From Micromonospora sp. CB01531 (GTDB lineage Bacteria; Actinomycetota; Actinomycetes; Mycobacteriales; Micromonosporaceae): 64,000 nucleotides of DNA. Position numbers and translations under genes: made by a program. Positions 48,523 to 57,564 of this stretch are shown piece by piece. Below the pieces are notes generated by a model. It was not told the DNA's origin and searched no databases. It was given only the letters and a program-made list of their open reading frames with translations. The number at the start of each line of letters is the position of its first letter. Position 1 is the stretch's first letter. The stretch covers positions 44,459 through 108,458 of the forward strand of contig NZ_LWLS01000064.1 in NCBI RefSeq assembly GCF_001905095.1, read 5' to 3'.

Positions 48523-49724
48523 GCGAGCGGGTCGTCCTGGCGTACTCCGGGGGTCTCGACACCTCCGTCGCCATCCCGTACCTGGCCGAGCAGACTGGAG
48601 CCGAGGTGATCGCGGTAGCGGTCGACGTCGGCCAGGGCGGCGAGGACATGAACGTCATCCGGCAGCGGGCGCTGGACTGCGGCGCCGCCGAGTCCGAGGT
48701 GGTCGACGCGCGCGACGAGTTCGCCGCCGAGTACTGCCTGCCGGCTATCCGCGCCAACGCCCTCTACATGGACCGCTACCCGCTGGTCTCCGCGCTGTCC
48801 CGGCCGCTTATCGTCAAGCACCTGGTGGCCGCGGCGAAGAAGCACGGCGGCACCATCGTGTCGCATGGCTGCACCGGCAAGGGCAACGACCAGGTCCGCT
48901 TCGAGGTCGGCCTCGGCGCGCTCGCCCCCGACCTGAAGATCATCGCCCCGGCCCGGGACTTCGCCTGGACCCGGGACAAGGCGATCGCCTTCGCCGAGGA
49001 GAAGGGGCTGCCGATCGACGTGTCGGCCAAGTCGCCGTACTCCATCGACCAGAACCTGTGGGGCCGCGCGGTCGAGACCGGTTTCCTGGAGGACATCTGG
49101 AACGGCCCGATCGAGGACCTCTACTCCTACACTTCCGACCCGACCGAGTCGCGGGACGCCGACGAGGTCGTCATCACCTTCGACGCCGGCGTGCCGGTCG
49201 CCGTCGACGGCGAGACCGTCACCCCGTACCAGGCGATCCTGGAGCTCAACCGGCGGGCCGGCGCCCAGGGCGTCGGCCGGCTGGACATGGTCGAGGACCG
49301 GCTGGTCGGCATCAAGAGCCGCGAGGTGTACGAGGCGCCCGGCGCGATCGCCCTGATCACCGCCCACCAGGAGCTGGAGAACGTCACCGTCGAGCGGGAC
49401 CTGGCCCGGTTCAAGCGCGGCGTCGACCAGCGCTGGGGCGAGCTGGTCTACGACGGCCTCTGGTTCTCGCCGCTGAAGAACGCCCTCGACGCGTTCATCG
49501 ACGATGCCCAGCAGCACGTCTCCGGCGAGGTGCGGCTCACCCTGCACGGCGGTCGGGCCACCGTCACCGGCCGGCGCTCCGAGGCCAGCCTGTACGACTT
49601 CGGCATGGCCACCTACGACACCGGCGACACGTTCGACCAGTCCCTCGCGAAGGGCTTCGTGCAGCTGTGGGGCCTGCCCAGCCGGATGGCCGCCGCACGG
49701 GACGCCCGGCTGGGTGGCGCCTGA
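48519..49724 (+). CDS. argG: Argininosuccinate synthase
   Basis: 401 residues. ATP pyrophosphatase loop [31 protein letters not shown] and [15 protein letters not shown] as in the family. Joins citrulline and aspartate. ATGA overlap with argR. Confidence 0.97.
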
Positions 49725-49738
49725 TCGTGAGCAGCACA

Positions 49739-51202
49739 ATGGGTGGGGTGGACGACAAGAGCCTGACCGAGAACAGCGCCGCCACCAACCGGACGAGTCT
49801 CTGGGGTGGCCGGTTCGCCGGCGGCCCCTCCGAGGCGCTCGCGCGGCTGTCGGTGAGCGTCCAGTTCGACTGGCGCCTCGCCCCGTACGACATCGCCGGC
49901 TCCCGGGCGCACGCCCGGGTTCTGGCCGGCGCCGGCCTGCTCGACCCCGAGGAACTGGGCAAGATGCTGGCCGCGCTGGACGACCTGGAGGCCGCCTGCG
50001 CCTCCGGGGCGTTCCGCCCGACCGTCGACGACGAGGACGTGCACACCGCCCTGGAGCGCGGCCTGCTGGAGCGGCTCGGCAGCCTCGGCGGCAAGCTGCG
50101 CGCCGGCCGGTCCCGCAACGACCAGGTCGCCACCGACCTGCGGCTCTACCTGCGCGATCACGCCCGGGGCGTGGCCGCCCGCCTGGTCGAGCTGGCCGAG
50201 GCGCTGGTCGAGCAGGCCGGGCGGCACGTGGACACCGCGGCCCCCGGCATGACCCACCTCCAGCACGCCCAGCCGGTCACCTTCGGGCACTGGCTGCTCG
50301 CCCACGTGCAGCCGCTGCTGCGCGACCTGGAGCGGCTGCGCGACTGGGACCACCGGGCGGCGGTCAGCCCGCTCGGCGCGGGCGCGCTCGCCGGCTCGGG
50401 CCTGCCGCTGGACCCGGTGGCGGTCTCCAAGGAGCTGGGCTTCCGCACGTCCTTCGCCAACTCGATGGACGCGGTCGCCGACCGGGACTTCGTCGCCGAG
50501 TTCCTCTTCGTCACCGCGATGATCGGCGTGCACCTGTCCCGCCTCGGCGAGGAGGTGGTGCTCTGGACGTCGCACGAGTTCGGCTGGGTGGAGCTGGACG
50601 ACGCTTTCGCCACCGGTTCGTCGATCATGCCGCAGAAGAAGAACGCGGACATCGCCGAGCTGGCCCGGGGCAAGTCCGGCCGGCTGGTCGGCGGGCTGAT
50701 GAGCGTGCTCACCATGCTCAAGGGCCTGCCGATGACCTACGACCGGGACATGCAGGAGGACAAGGAGCCGGCCTTCGACGCGGTCGACACCCTGGAGCTG
50801 CTGCTGCCGGCACTCGCCGGGATGATCTCCACGATGACCGTACGCGTCGACCGCCTGGTCGCCGCCGCGCCGGTCGGCTTCTCCCTCGCCACCGAGGTGG
50901 CGGACTGGCTGGTCCGCCGGGGCGTGCCGTTCCGTGACGCGCACGAGATCACCGGCCAGTTGGTTTCGCTCTGCGTGGCCCGGGACTGTGCCCTGGACGA
51001 GGTCTCCGACGCCGACCTGGCCGCGGTCAGCCCGCACCTGGACCCCTCGGTGCGGGACGTGCTCTCGGTGCGCTCCGCCCTCGCGGCCCGGACCACCCCC
51101 GGCTCGACCGGCCCCGGCCCGGTCGCCGACCAGCTCGCCGTCGCCGCGGACAAGCTGGCCGGCTGGCGCGACTGGGCCGCCGAGCAGGTCGTACCCCGCT
51201 GA
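49739..51202 (+). CDS. argH: Argininosuccinate lyase
   Basis: Last step of arginine synthesis. 487 residues; fumarase/aspartase fold with LWGGRFAGGPS at the start, SRNDQVATDLRLYLRD, MTHLQHAQPV and the signature GSSIMPQKKNAD (catalytic Ser loop). In-frame starts at 49727 (GTG), 49739 (ATG) and 49748 (GTG) are possible; the ATG is listed. Confidence 0.95.
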   Translation: MGGVDDKSLTENSAATNRTSLWGGRFAGGPSEALARLSVSVQFDWRLAPYDIAGSRAHARVLAGAGLLDPEELGKMLAALDDLEAACASGAFRPTVDDEDVHTALERGLLERLGSLGGKLRAGRSRNDQVATDLRLYLRDHARGVAARLVELAEALVEQAGRHVDTAAPGMTHLQHAQPVTFGHWLLAHVQPLLRDLERLRDWDHRAAVSPLGAGALAGSGLPLDPVAVSKELGFRTSFANSMDAVADRDFVAEFLFVTAMIGVHLSRLGEEVVLWTSHEFGWVELDDAFATGSSIMPQKKNADIAELARGKSGRLVGGLMSVLTMLKGLPMTYDRDMQEDKEPAFDAVDTLELLLPALAGMISTMTVRVDRLVAAAPVGFSLATEVADWLVRRGVPFRDAHEITGQLVSLCVARDCALDEVSDADLAAVSPHLDPSVRDVLSVRSALAARTTPGSTGPGPVADQLAVAADKLAGWRDWAAEQVVPR

Positions 51203-51210
51203 CCCCAGCG

Positions 51211-51261
51211 ACGGAAAGGAGCAGGCCCTCAGCATGCTGCTGAGGGCCTGCTCCTTTCCGT
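51211..51261. terminator. 24-bp hairpin terminator after argH
   Basis: Perfect 24-bp stem (51211-51234 with 51238-51261) and a 3-base loop; one arm starts ACGGAAAGGAGCAGGCC and the other ends CTCCTTTCCGT. Eight bases after argH and two before the 3' end of the minus-strand DUF397 remnant, so it can stop transcription from both sides. Confidence 0.85.
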
Positions 51262-51262
51262 G

Positions 51263-51406
51263 TCAGGACTGCTTGGCAAACTCGACGAACGAGCGCCACG
51301 CCTGCGGGTCGAAGGCGAGCAGCGGACCGGCCGGGTCCTTGCTGTCGCGGACGGCAACCACGCCCGGCAGGTTGCCGGCCAGCGCAAAGCGGCGGGTGTG
51401 TCCCAC
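51263..51406 (-). pseudogene. DUF397 domain remnant
   Basis: 47 codons from a GTG encode the C-terminal half of a DUF397 protein: NLPGVVAVRDSKDPAGPLL then W-x-x-FVEFA. The N-terminal half with its W-x-KSS and CVEVA parts is missing. DUF397 proteins normally partner an XRE-family regulator; none is here. Read as a decayed fragment. Confidence 0.65.
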
Positions 51407-51417
51407 CGTGACTGCGG

Positions 51418-51771
51418 TCAGGCCGTCGGTCGCTCGCGCTTGGGCAGCTTGGCCACCACCGCGTCGTACGACCCGTCGAGCGCCTCGCGCAGTTCCTCGT
51501 CGGGGATGCCGCCGTCGAGCCGCAGCGTGTTCCAGCCCGAACGGCCGATGTAGGGGGAGGCGCGGGCGTCGTCGGGGAACCGGTGCAGCCACTCGTCGGC
51601 GACCTCCCGGGACGGGCCGCACTTCAGGCCCACCCGCGCGTCGCCCTCCGCCGAGCCGAGGAAGGCGAAGATCCTGCTGCCGACCTTGACCACCTCGTCG
51701 CCCTCCCAGGGCTGGTCCAGCCAGGCACCCGGCTTCGCCAGGCAGTACGCCCGCATCTCGTCGCGCGTCAT
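51418..51771 (-). CDS. MmcQ/YjbR-family DNA-binding-like protein
   Basis: 117 residues. MTRDEMRAYCLAKPGAWLDQPWEGDEVVKVGSRIFAFLG and GWNTLRLDGGIPDEELREALDGSYDAVVAKLPK fit the YjbR (CyaY-like fold) family. Function unknown. SD GGAGG six bases before the ATG at 51771 decides the start over one four codons upstream. Confidence 0.85.
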   Translation of the reverse strand: MTRDEMRAYCLAKPGAWLDQPWEGDEVVKVGSRIFAFLGSAEGDARVGLKCGPSREVADEWLHRFPDDARASPYIGRSGWNTLRLDGGIPDEELREALDGSYDAVVAKLPKRERPTA

Positions 51772-51860
51772 CGCGTCCTCCATCCCCGGTTGCCGGCACA
51801 TTCTCGCGTGCCCGTGTGACAGCCGATCGGCGCGCGGCGGGTCGTGCGGGGCGACCGGGT

Positions 51861-52295
51861 TCAGTCGGCGGTGCCGGTGCGTACCGTGATCCGGTCGTAG
51901 CGCTGCCGGGCCGCCTGGGCGCTGCCCAGCCCGAGCCCATACGCGATCGCCTGCCAGGTCAGCCCCCGGCCGCGGGCCACCTGCACCAGGCCCGCCTCGA
52001 GCGCGTCCACCTCCGCCCGCACGTGCGGGACCAGGGTCAGCGCCGCCATCAGGTCCGCCTGGTCGACCGGCTCCTCGCCGGGCTCCAGCTCCGCGCCGCC
52101 GGCGAGGGCCATCACCAGCGTGGCCGCCTCGTACGCGTCTGGCACGTCGGGGTGTGCGTACCGCCGTCGGCGGGCATTGGTGCCGGCGTGGCGCTCGGCG
52201 ATCCGCAGCAGCGCGGCGTAGTTGCGGTGCGCGCGGGCCTGGGCCGCGTCCGGAGCGGTGAACGGGTCGTTGTCCAGCGTGGGCATGTGTTCCAT
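51861..52295 (-). CDS. Conserved hypothetical protein with C-terminal HTH-like segment
   Basis: 144 residues. HRNYAALLRIAERHAGTNARRRRY in the first third, then a C-terminal helix-turn-helix-like stretch VARGRGLTWQAIAYGLGLGSAQAARQRYDRI, as in small actinobacterial DNA-binding proteins. ATG at 52295 or 52286. No clear partner. Confidence 0.6.
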   Translation of the reverse strand: MEHMPTLDNDPFTAPDAAQARAHRNYAALLRIAERHAGTNARRRRYAHPDVPDAYEAATLVMALAGGAELEPGEEPVDQADLMAALTLVPHVRAEVDALEAGLVQVARGRGLTWQAIAYGLGLGSAQAARQRYDRITVRTGTAD

Positions 52296-52370
52296 GAGAC
52301 ACCCTTGAACGGCATCTTGTCAACGGTGTATTGAAAAGATCGCCAGCGCCCGACCGGCTATCGTCGACCC

Positions 52371-53000
52371 ATGACCAGTGCCGAGCCCGCCACCACCGCA
52401 GCCGACCTGGCCGACCTGCTGGCCGGGCCGGTCGTGCCGGCCGCCCGCGGGCTGCTCGGCTGCCTGCTCACCGCTGGCGGGGCCACCATCCGGATCACCG
52501 AGGTCGAGGCGTACGCCGGCACCGCCGGGGACCCGGCCTCGCACGCGCACCGGGGCCGCACCAAGCGCAACGCGGTGATGTTCGGCCCGTCCGGGCGGGC
52601 GTACGTCTACTTCACCTACGGGATGCACTGGTGCATGAACGTGGTCACCGGCCGGGACGGGGAGGCCTCGGGGGTGCTGCTGCGCGCCGGCGAGGTGGTC
52701 GACGGGCTGGGTGCGGCCCGGCCGCGGCGACCTGCCGTACGCCGGGACGTGGACCTGGCCCGCGGGCCCGCCCGGCTCTGCGCGGCGCTCGGCATCGACG
52801 GCGCGGTCTACGGCGTCGACCTGCTCGGCGACGGCCCGGTACGGCTGCGGCCCGCGGCGGCGCCGGTGCCGGCGGCGGCGATCGCGGCCGGCCCCCGGGT
52901 CGGGGTGACCGGGGCGCACGACGTGCCCTGGCGGTTCTGGATCGCCGGCGACCCGACGGTGAGCGCCTACCGCCGCCACGTGCCCCGCACCCGTCGCTGA
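52371..53000 (+). CDS. 3-methyladenine (alkyladenine) DNA glycosylase, AAG family
   Basis: 209 residues. Base-excision repair enzyme that removes alkylated purines. RGLLGCLL, ITEVEAYAGTAGDPASHAHRGRTKRNAVMFGPSGRAYVYFTYGMHWCMNVVT contains the catalytic Glu (EVEAY) and the intercalating Tyr region. Normal length for bacterial Mpg. Confidence 0.93.
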   Translation: MTSAEPATTAADLADLLAGPVVPAARGLLGCLLTAGGATIRITEVEAYAGTAGDPASHAHRGRTKRNAVMFGPSGRAYVYFTYGMHWCMNVVTGRDGEASGVLLRAGEVVDGLGAARPRRPAVRRDVDLARGPARLCAALGIDGAVYGVDLLGDGPVRLRPAAAPVPAAAIAAGPRVGVTGAHDVPWRFWIAGDPTVSAYRRHVPRTRR

Positions 53001-53176
53001 CGCCGGCGGCTGCCGGACGGCGGTGCGGGCTGGCCACCGGCCCGGTGAAGCGGCATTCTGTCGGACGGGGTGGCCATAATCACGACGCCAGGTCCCACCC
53101 GCCCGCGTCGTGCGCCTCTCGCCGGGTGCCGCCCGGACCCGGCAGCCACCCGCTCGGCACGGATCGGAGGACCGGC

Positions 53177-54259
53177 ATGGCGACACTGCTCGCAATCGGC
53201 ACCGGCAAGGGGCTCTTCCTCGCCACCAGCACCGATCGACGCGCCTGGGAGGTGACCGGCCCGCACTTCCCGATGACCGGCGTCTACGCGGTCGCCATCG
53301 ACAAGCGCGCCGGCCGGCCCCGCCTGCTCGCCGGGATGACCAGCTCGCACTTCGGGCCGAGCGTGGCGACCAGCGACGACCTCGGCGCCTCCTGGCAGGA
53401 GCCCGACCGGGCGCCGGTGGCCTTCCCGACCGACACCGGCGCCAGCCTGGGCCGGGTCTGGCAGCTCGCTCCGGCGGGCGCCGACCAGCCCGCCGTGGTC
53501 TGGGCCGGTGCCGAGCCGTCCGCGCTGTTCCGCTCCGACGACGGCGGGCGCAGCTTCCAGCTCGTCCGGGCGCTCTGGGACCATCCGCACCGCGAGTCCT
53601 GGGGCGCCGGCTTCGGCGGCCAGGCGATCCACAGCGTGCTGCCGCATCCGGGGGACCCGGCCCGGATGGCGGTGGCCATGTCCACCGGCGGGGTCTACCG
53701 TACCGAGGACGCCGGGGCGAGCTGGACGCCCGGCAACACGGGCATCCGGGCCTACTTCCTGCCGGACGAGTGGCCCGAGTTCGGGCAGTGCGTCCACAAG
53801 ATCGCCCGGGACGCCGGCAACCCGGACCGGCTCTACGCGCAGAACCACCATGGCGTCTACCGCTCCGACGACGACGGGCGCACCTGGAGCTCGATCGCCG
53901 CCGGCCTGCCCAGCGACTTCGGCTTCCCGACGGTCGCCCACCCGTCCCGCCCCGGCACGGTCTACGTCTTCCCGCTGGTCGCCGACGGGCAGCGCTTCCC
54001 GGTCGACCACCGCTGCCGGGTCTACCGCTCCACGGACGCGGGCGACAAGTGGGAGCCGCTCTCGGTCGGGCTGCCCGAGGGGCCGTTCTACCCGTCGGTG
54101 CTGCGCGACGCGATGTGCGCCGACGACGCCGACCCGGCCGGGGTCTACTTCGGCACCCGCTCCGGCGAGGTCTACGCCAGCCCGGACGAGGGTGACTCCT
54201 GGTCGCTGGTCGCCGCCCACCTGCCGGACGTGCTCTGCGTCCGGGCCGCGGAGGTGTGA
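53177..54259 (+). CDS. Asp-box (BNR) repeat beta-propeller protein
   Basis: 360 residues with no signal peptide. Six Asp-box motifs are visible: SDDLGASW, SDDGGRSF, TEDAGASW, SDDDGRTW, STDAGDKW and SPDEGDSW, spaced to make a six- or seven-blade propeller, as in sialidase- and sortilin-like folds. No sialidase catalytic set can be pointed out. Immediately followed by a MoaD/ThiS-like gene, the usual partner of this protein in actinobacteria; function unknown. The 176-base gap before it holds nothing recognised. Confidence 0.8.
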   Translation: MATLLAIGTGKGLFLATSTDRRAWEVTGPHFPMTGVYAVAIDKRAGRPRLLAGMTSSHFGPSVATSDDLGASWQEPDRAPVAFPTDTGASLGRVWQLAPAGADQPAVVWAGAEPSALFRSDDGGRSFQLVRALWDHPHRESWGAGFGGQAIHSVLPHPGDPARMAVAMSTGGVYRTEDAGASWTPGNTGIRAYFLPDEWPEFGQCVHKIARDAGNPDRLYAQNHHGVYRSDDDGRTWSSIAAGLPSDFGFPTVAHPSRPGTVYVFPLVADGQRFPVDHRCRVYRSTDAGDKWEPLSVGLPEGPFYPSVLRDAMCADDADPAGVYFGTRSGEVYASPDEGDSWSLVAAHLPDVLCVRAAEV

Positions 54260-54535
54260 GTGATCACCGTGCTGCTGCCCGGCCCGCTGCGCGGCGAGGC
54301 GGGCGGAGCGAGCCGGTTGACCGTCGCCGCCACCGGCACGCTGCGGGCCGTCCTCGACGAGCTCGACGGCGCCTGGCCCCGGTTGGGCCGCCGGATCCGC
54401 GACGAGCGCGGCGAGCTGCGCCGCTACGTCAACGTCTACGTCGACGGCGAGGACTGCCGGCACGCCGGCGGGCTGGACACCCCGGTCGGCGACGGCGCGG
54501 AGGTGCAGGTGCTCCCCTCCGTGGCGGGCGGCTGA
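54260..54535 (+). CDS. MoaD/ThiS-like small sulfur carrier
   Basis: 91 residues, beta-grasp pattern (MITVLLPGPLRGEAGG, RYVNVYVDGEDCRHAGGLDTPVGDGAEVQVLPSVAGG). It ends in Gly-Gly, the thiocarboxylate or conjugation site. Starts right at the stop of the Asp-box gene. No E1 (MoeB/ThiF) or MoaE gene nearby, so its activator and target lie elsewhere. Confidence 0.82.
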   Translation: MITVLLPGPLRGEAGGASRLTVAATGTLRAVLDELDGAWPRLGRRIRDERGELRRYVNVYVDGEDCRHAGGLDTPVGDGAEVQVLPSVAGG

Positions 54536-54627
54536 CGGGGCCGTACGCCGGTCACGAGTGCCGCCGGCGGGCCGCAACCGGCCGGCGGGCGGTGAGCTGG
54601 GCCACCCTGGCCACGACCCGCGACGGA

Positions 54628-54647
54628 ATAGTTGACTCGTCAAATAT
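54628..54647. promoter_or_regulatory. TTGAC-TC-GTCAA palindrome upstream of the oxidoreductase pair
   Basis: ATAGTTGACTCGTCAAATAT: perfect TTGAC/GTCAA arms, extended by ATA/TAT with one mismatch. Resembles MarR- or TetR-type operators, about 57 bases before the LLM gene start. TTGACT may also serve as the -35. Confidence 0.5.
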
Positions 54648-54703
54648 GTTGTGGGGTGCGATCCGGGCCGCACCGGCCCGGACGTCACGCGAGGAGCTGG
54701 ATC

Positions 54704-55843
54704 ATGCAGTTCGGAGTCTTCACCGTCGGCGACGTCACGGTCGACCCGACCAACGGGCGGCTGCCGTCCGAGCGTGAGCGGATCAAGGCCATGGTGGCCA
54801 TCGCACTCAAGGCCGAAGAGGTCGGGCTCGACGTCTTCGCCACCGGCGAGCACCACAACCCGCCGTTCGTGCCCTCGTCGCCGACCACCATGCTCGGCTA
54901 CCTCGCCGCCCGGACCGAGCGGCTGCTGCTCTCCACCTCGACCACGCTGATCACCACCAACGACCCGGTGAAGATCGCCGAAGACTACGCGATGCTCCAG
55001 CACCTCGCCGACGGCCGGGTGGACCTGATGCTGGGGCGCGGCAACACCGGCCCGGTCTACCCGTGGTTCGGGCAGGACATCCGCAACGGCATCCCCCTCG
55101 CCATCGAGAACTACGACCTGCTGCACCGGCTGTGGCGTGAGGACGTGGTCGACTGGAAGGGCCGGTTCCGCAGCCCGCTGCAGTCGTTCACCGCCACCCC
55201 ACGCCCGCTCGACGGGGTGCCGCCGTTCGTCTGGCACGGCTCGATCCGCAGCCCCGAGATCGCCGAACAGGCGGCCTACTACGGCGACGGCTTCTTCGCC
55301 AACCACATCTTCTGGCCCAAGGAGCACACCCAGCGGATGATCGGGCTCTACCGGCAGCGCTTCGAACACTACGGCCACGGCTCCGCCGACCAGGCCATCG
55401 TCGGCCTCGGCGGGCAGGTGTTCATGCGGAAGAACTCCCAGGACGCCGTCCGCGAGTTCCGGCCGTACTTCGACAACGCCCCGGTCTACGGGCACGGGCC
55501 GTCGCTGGAGGAGTTCACCCGGGAGACCCCGCTGACCGTGGGCAGCCCGCAGCAGGTCATCGACCGCACGCTCGGCTTCCGCGAGTACGTCGGCGACTAC
55601 CAGCGTCAGCTCTTCCTGATGGACCACGCCGGGCTGCCCCTGAAGACCGTCCTGGAACAGCTCGACCTCCTCGGCGAGGAGGTCGTCCCGGTGCTGCGTA
55701 AGGAGTTCGACTCGCTGCGACCGGTGCACGTGCCGGAGGCGCCCACCCACGCCTCGCTGCTGGCCGCGGCGGGCGGCGCCAAGGACAACACCGTGCACGC
55801 CGTCGACGACGTGACCGGCAAGGCGCCCGAGGCGGCCCGATGA
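54704..55843 (+). CDS. LLM-class flavin-dependent oxidoreductase (CE1758 family)
   Basis: 379 residues, luciferase-like TIM barrel. MQFGVFTVGDVTVDP at the N-terminus, ATGEHHNPPFVPSSPTTMLG, DGRVDLMLGRGNTGPVYPWFGQD, and an extended C-terminal region. Matches the putative FMN-dependent group that is paired with an NAD(P)H-dependent FMN reductase, as here. Substrate unknown. SD GAGGAG before the ATG. Confidence 0.9.
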   Translation: MQFGVFTVGDVTVDPTNGRLPSERERIKAMVAIALKAEEVGLDVFATGEHHNPPFVPSSPTTMLGYLAARTERLLLSTSTTLITTNDPVKIAEDYAMLQHLADGRVDLMLGRGNTGPVYPWFGQDIRNGIPLAIENYDLLHRLWREDVVDWKGRFRSPLQSFTATPRPLDGVPPFVWHGSIRSPEIAEQAAYYGDGFFANHIFWPKEHTQRMIGLYRQRFEHYGHGSADQAIVGLGGQVFMRKNSQDAVREFRPYFDNAPVYGHGPSLEEFTRETPLTVGSPQQVIDRTLGFREYVGDYQRQLFLMDHAGLPLKTVLEQLDLLGEEVVPVLRKEFDSLRPVHVPEAPTHASLLAAAGGAKDNTVHAVDDVTGKAPEAAR

Positions 55844-56466
55844 CCCGGCGCACCCTGGCGGTGGTCTCCGCCGGCCTCGGCCAGCCCTCCTCGACCCGGC
55901 TCCTCGCCGACCAGCTCGCCGCGGCAGCCCGCGACGAGTTGGTCCGGAGCGGCGCCGAGGTGCAGATCCGCCCGATCGAGCTGCGCGAGCACGCCCACGA
56001 CGTGGTGAACCACCTGCTCACCGGCTTCCCGTCGGCCGCCCTGCGGGAGGCGCTCGACACCGTCGCCGGAGCGGACGGCCTGATCGCGGTCACCCCGATC
56101 TTCAACGCCTCGTACAACGGGCTGTTCAAGTCGTTCTTCGACGTGGTGGACCGGGACGCCCTGGCCGACCGGCCGGTGCTGATCGGCGCCACCGGGGGCA
56201 CCGCCCGGCACTCGCTCGCCCTGGAGCACGCGGTCCGGCCGATGTTCGCCTACCTGCGGGCGGTGGTGGTGCCGACGGTGGTCTACGCGGCGCCGGAGGA
56301 CTGGTCCGGCGAGAGCGCCGACGGTGCCCTGCGGGCCCGCATCCGGCGGGCCGGGATCGAGTTGGCGGAGCAGGTGGACCGCCGCCCGGTCGCGACCGGC
56401 CCGGCCGACCCGTTCGCCCTCACCACCACCTTCGAGGACCTGCTCGCCGGCCGGGACCCGGTCTGA
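55840..56466 (+). CDS. FMN reductase (CE1759 family)
   Basis: 208 residues, flavodoxin-like NADPH-dependent FMN reductase. LAVVSAGLGQPSSTRLLADQL binds FMN phosphate; GLIAVTPIFNASYNGLFKSFFDVVDRDAL and VLIGATGGTARHSLALEHAVRPMFAYL are family features. Coupled to the LLM gene by ATGA; it should supply reduced FMN. Confidence 0.9.
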   Translation: MTRRTLAVVSAGLGQPSSTRLLADQLAAAARDELVRSGAEVQIRPIELREHAHDVVNHLLTGFPSAALREALDTVAGADGLIAVTPIFNASYNGLFKSFFDVVDRDALADRPVLIGATGGTARHSLALEHAVRPMFAYLRAVVVPTVVYAAPEDWSGESADGALRARIRRAGIELAEQVDRRPVATGPADPFALTTTFEDLLAGRDPV

Positions 56467-56487
56467 CCGGCCTGTCCCCGGCGGTCC

Positions 56488-57369
56488 TCACTCCGCCCGC
56501 TCGTACGGATGGGCCACCAGCACCGGGCAGTGCGCGTGCAGCACCAGCGCCTGGCTGACCGACCCGAGCAGCAGTCCGGCGAAGCCGCCGCGGCCCCGCG
56601 ACCCGACCACCACCAGCGCCGCCTCCCCGCTCGCCTCGACCAGGGCCTGCTCCGGGGAGGCGGCCCGGACCGGCCGCTCGACCACCGTCAGCACCGGATG
56701 GTCCGCGTGGACCTGGGCCGCCGCCCGGGCCAGCAGCTCGGCCGACTCGGCCTGCCCGGCCGCCGCGGACTCGGCCGCCTGCTCCGGCACCGTGCCGGCC
56801 CGCTCGGGCGGCCGGACGTGCACCAGCACGAGGTCGGTGTCGCGGCGGTCCGCCTCGTCGGCGGCTAGCCGGACGGCGAGCCCGCCCGACTCGGAGCCGT
56901 CCACGCCGACCAGCACCGGTCCGTCGACCGGGATCGGCTGCTCGGCCGGGCGGACCACCAGCACCGGGCAGTGCCCGTGCTGGGCGACCTGGCCGCTGAC
57001 CGAGCCGAGCAGCAGCCCGGCGAACCCGCCCATCCCGCGGCTGCCCACCACCACCAGGTCGGCCCGGCGGGACTCCTCGACCAGCGTGGCGCCCGGACCG
57101 CCGGCCACCTGGCGTACCTCCACCCGCAGGCCCGGATGCCGGTCGGTCAGGTCGCCGGCCACCTGTTCGAGCATCTTCCGCGCCGCCTCGGTCGGTGCCG
57201 GCACGCCGAGGTCGTACGGGTTGAGTGGCACGCCGTAGCCGAGCGGGTGCAGGTAGCCGTGCACCAGGTGCAGCGGCCGGGACCGCTGGACGGCCGCCCG
57301 CGCGGCGTGCTCGGCGGCGGTCAGGCTGGTCGGTGATCCGTCGACCCCCACCACGACAGGTCGGTTCAT
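56488..57369 (-). CDS. Tandem universal stress protein
   Basis: 293 residues, two UspA domains. Domain 1: VVVGVDGSPTSLTAAEHAAR ... VVGSRGMGGFAGLLLGSVSGQVAQHGHCPVLVV. Domain 2: VLVGVDGSESGGLAVRLAA ... VVGSRGRGGFAGLLLGSVSQALVLHAHCPVLVA. Both keep the GxGGxxG-type ATP motif. AAGGG six bases before the ATG at 57369 sets the start. Divergent from the cyclic-nucleotide-binding gene. Confidence 0.92.
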   Translation of the reverse strand: MNRPVVVGVDGSPTSLTAAEHAARAAVQRSRPLHLVHGYLHPLGYGVPLNPYDLGVPAPTEAARKMLEQVAGDLTDRHPGLRVEVRQVAGGPGATLVEESRRADLVVVGSRGMGGFAGLLLGSVSGQVAQHGHCPVLVVRPAEQPIPVDGPVLVGVDGSESGGLAVRLAADEADRRDTDLVLVHVRPPERAGTVPEQAAESAAAGQAESAELLARAAAQVHADHPVLTVVERPVRAASPEQALVEASGEAALVVVGSRGRGGFAGLLLGSVSQALVLHAHCPVLVAHPYERAE

Positions 57370-57564
57370 CGGCATCCCTTCGATCGGCTCAGGCCGCCGG
57401 TCTTGTCGGTCATACGTCCACCCCCAGGCTGCTCCCGAGCGGGATCGGCCGGCAGAGGCGGTGCGCCTCCGCGACCCGGGACCTTCGGCCCTGACGATCC
57501 CGGCCGGGGCGAGGTCCAATGGATCCAGGACCGTCGACCCGCACCGTGGACGGGGGTGAGACTG

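Noticed and set aside
51263..51940. 225-codon frame as one protein
   Set aside because: Only the last 47 codons look like DUF397; the upstream part is the shadow of the MmcQ-like gene in another frame.
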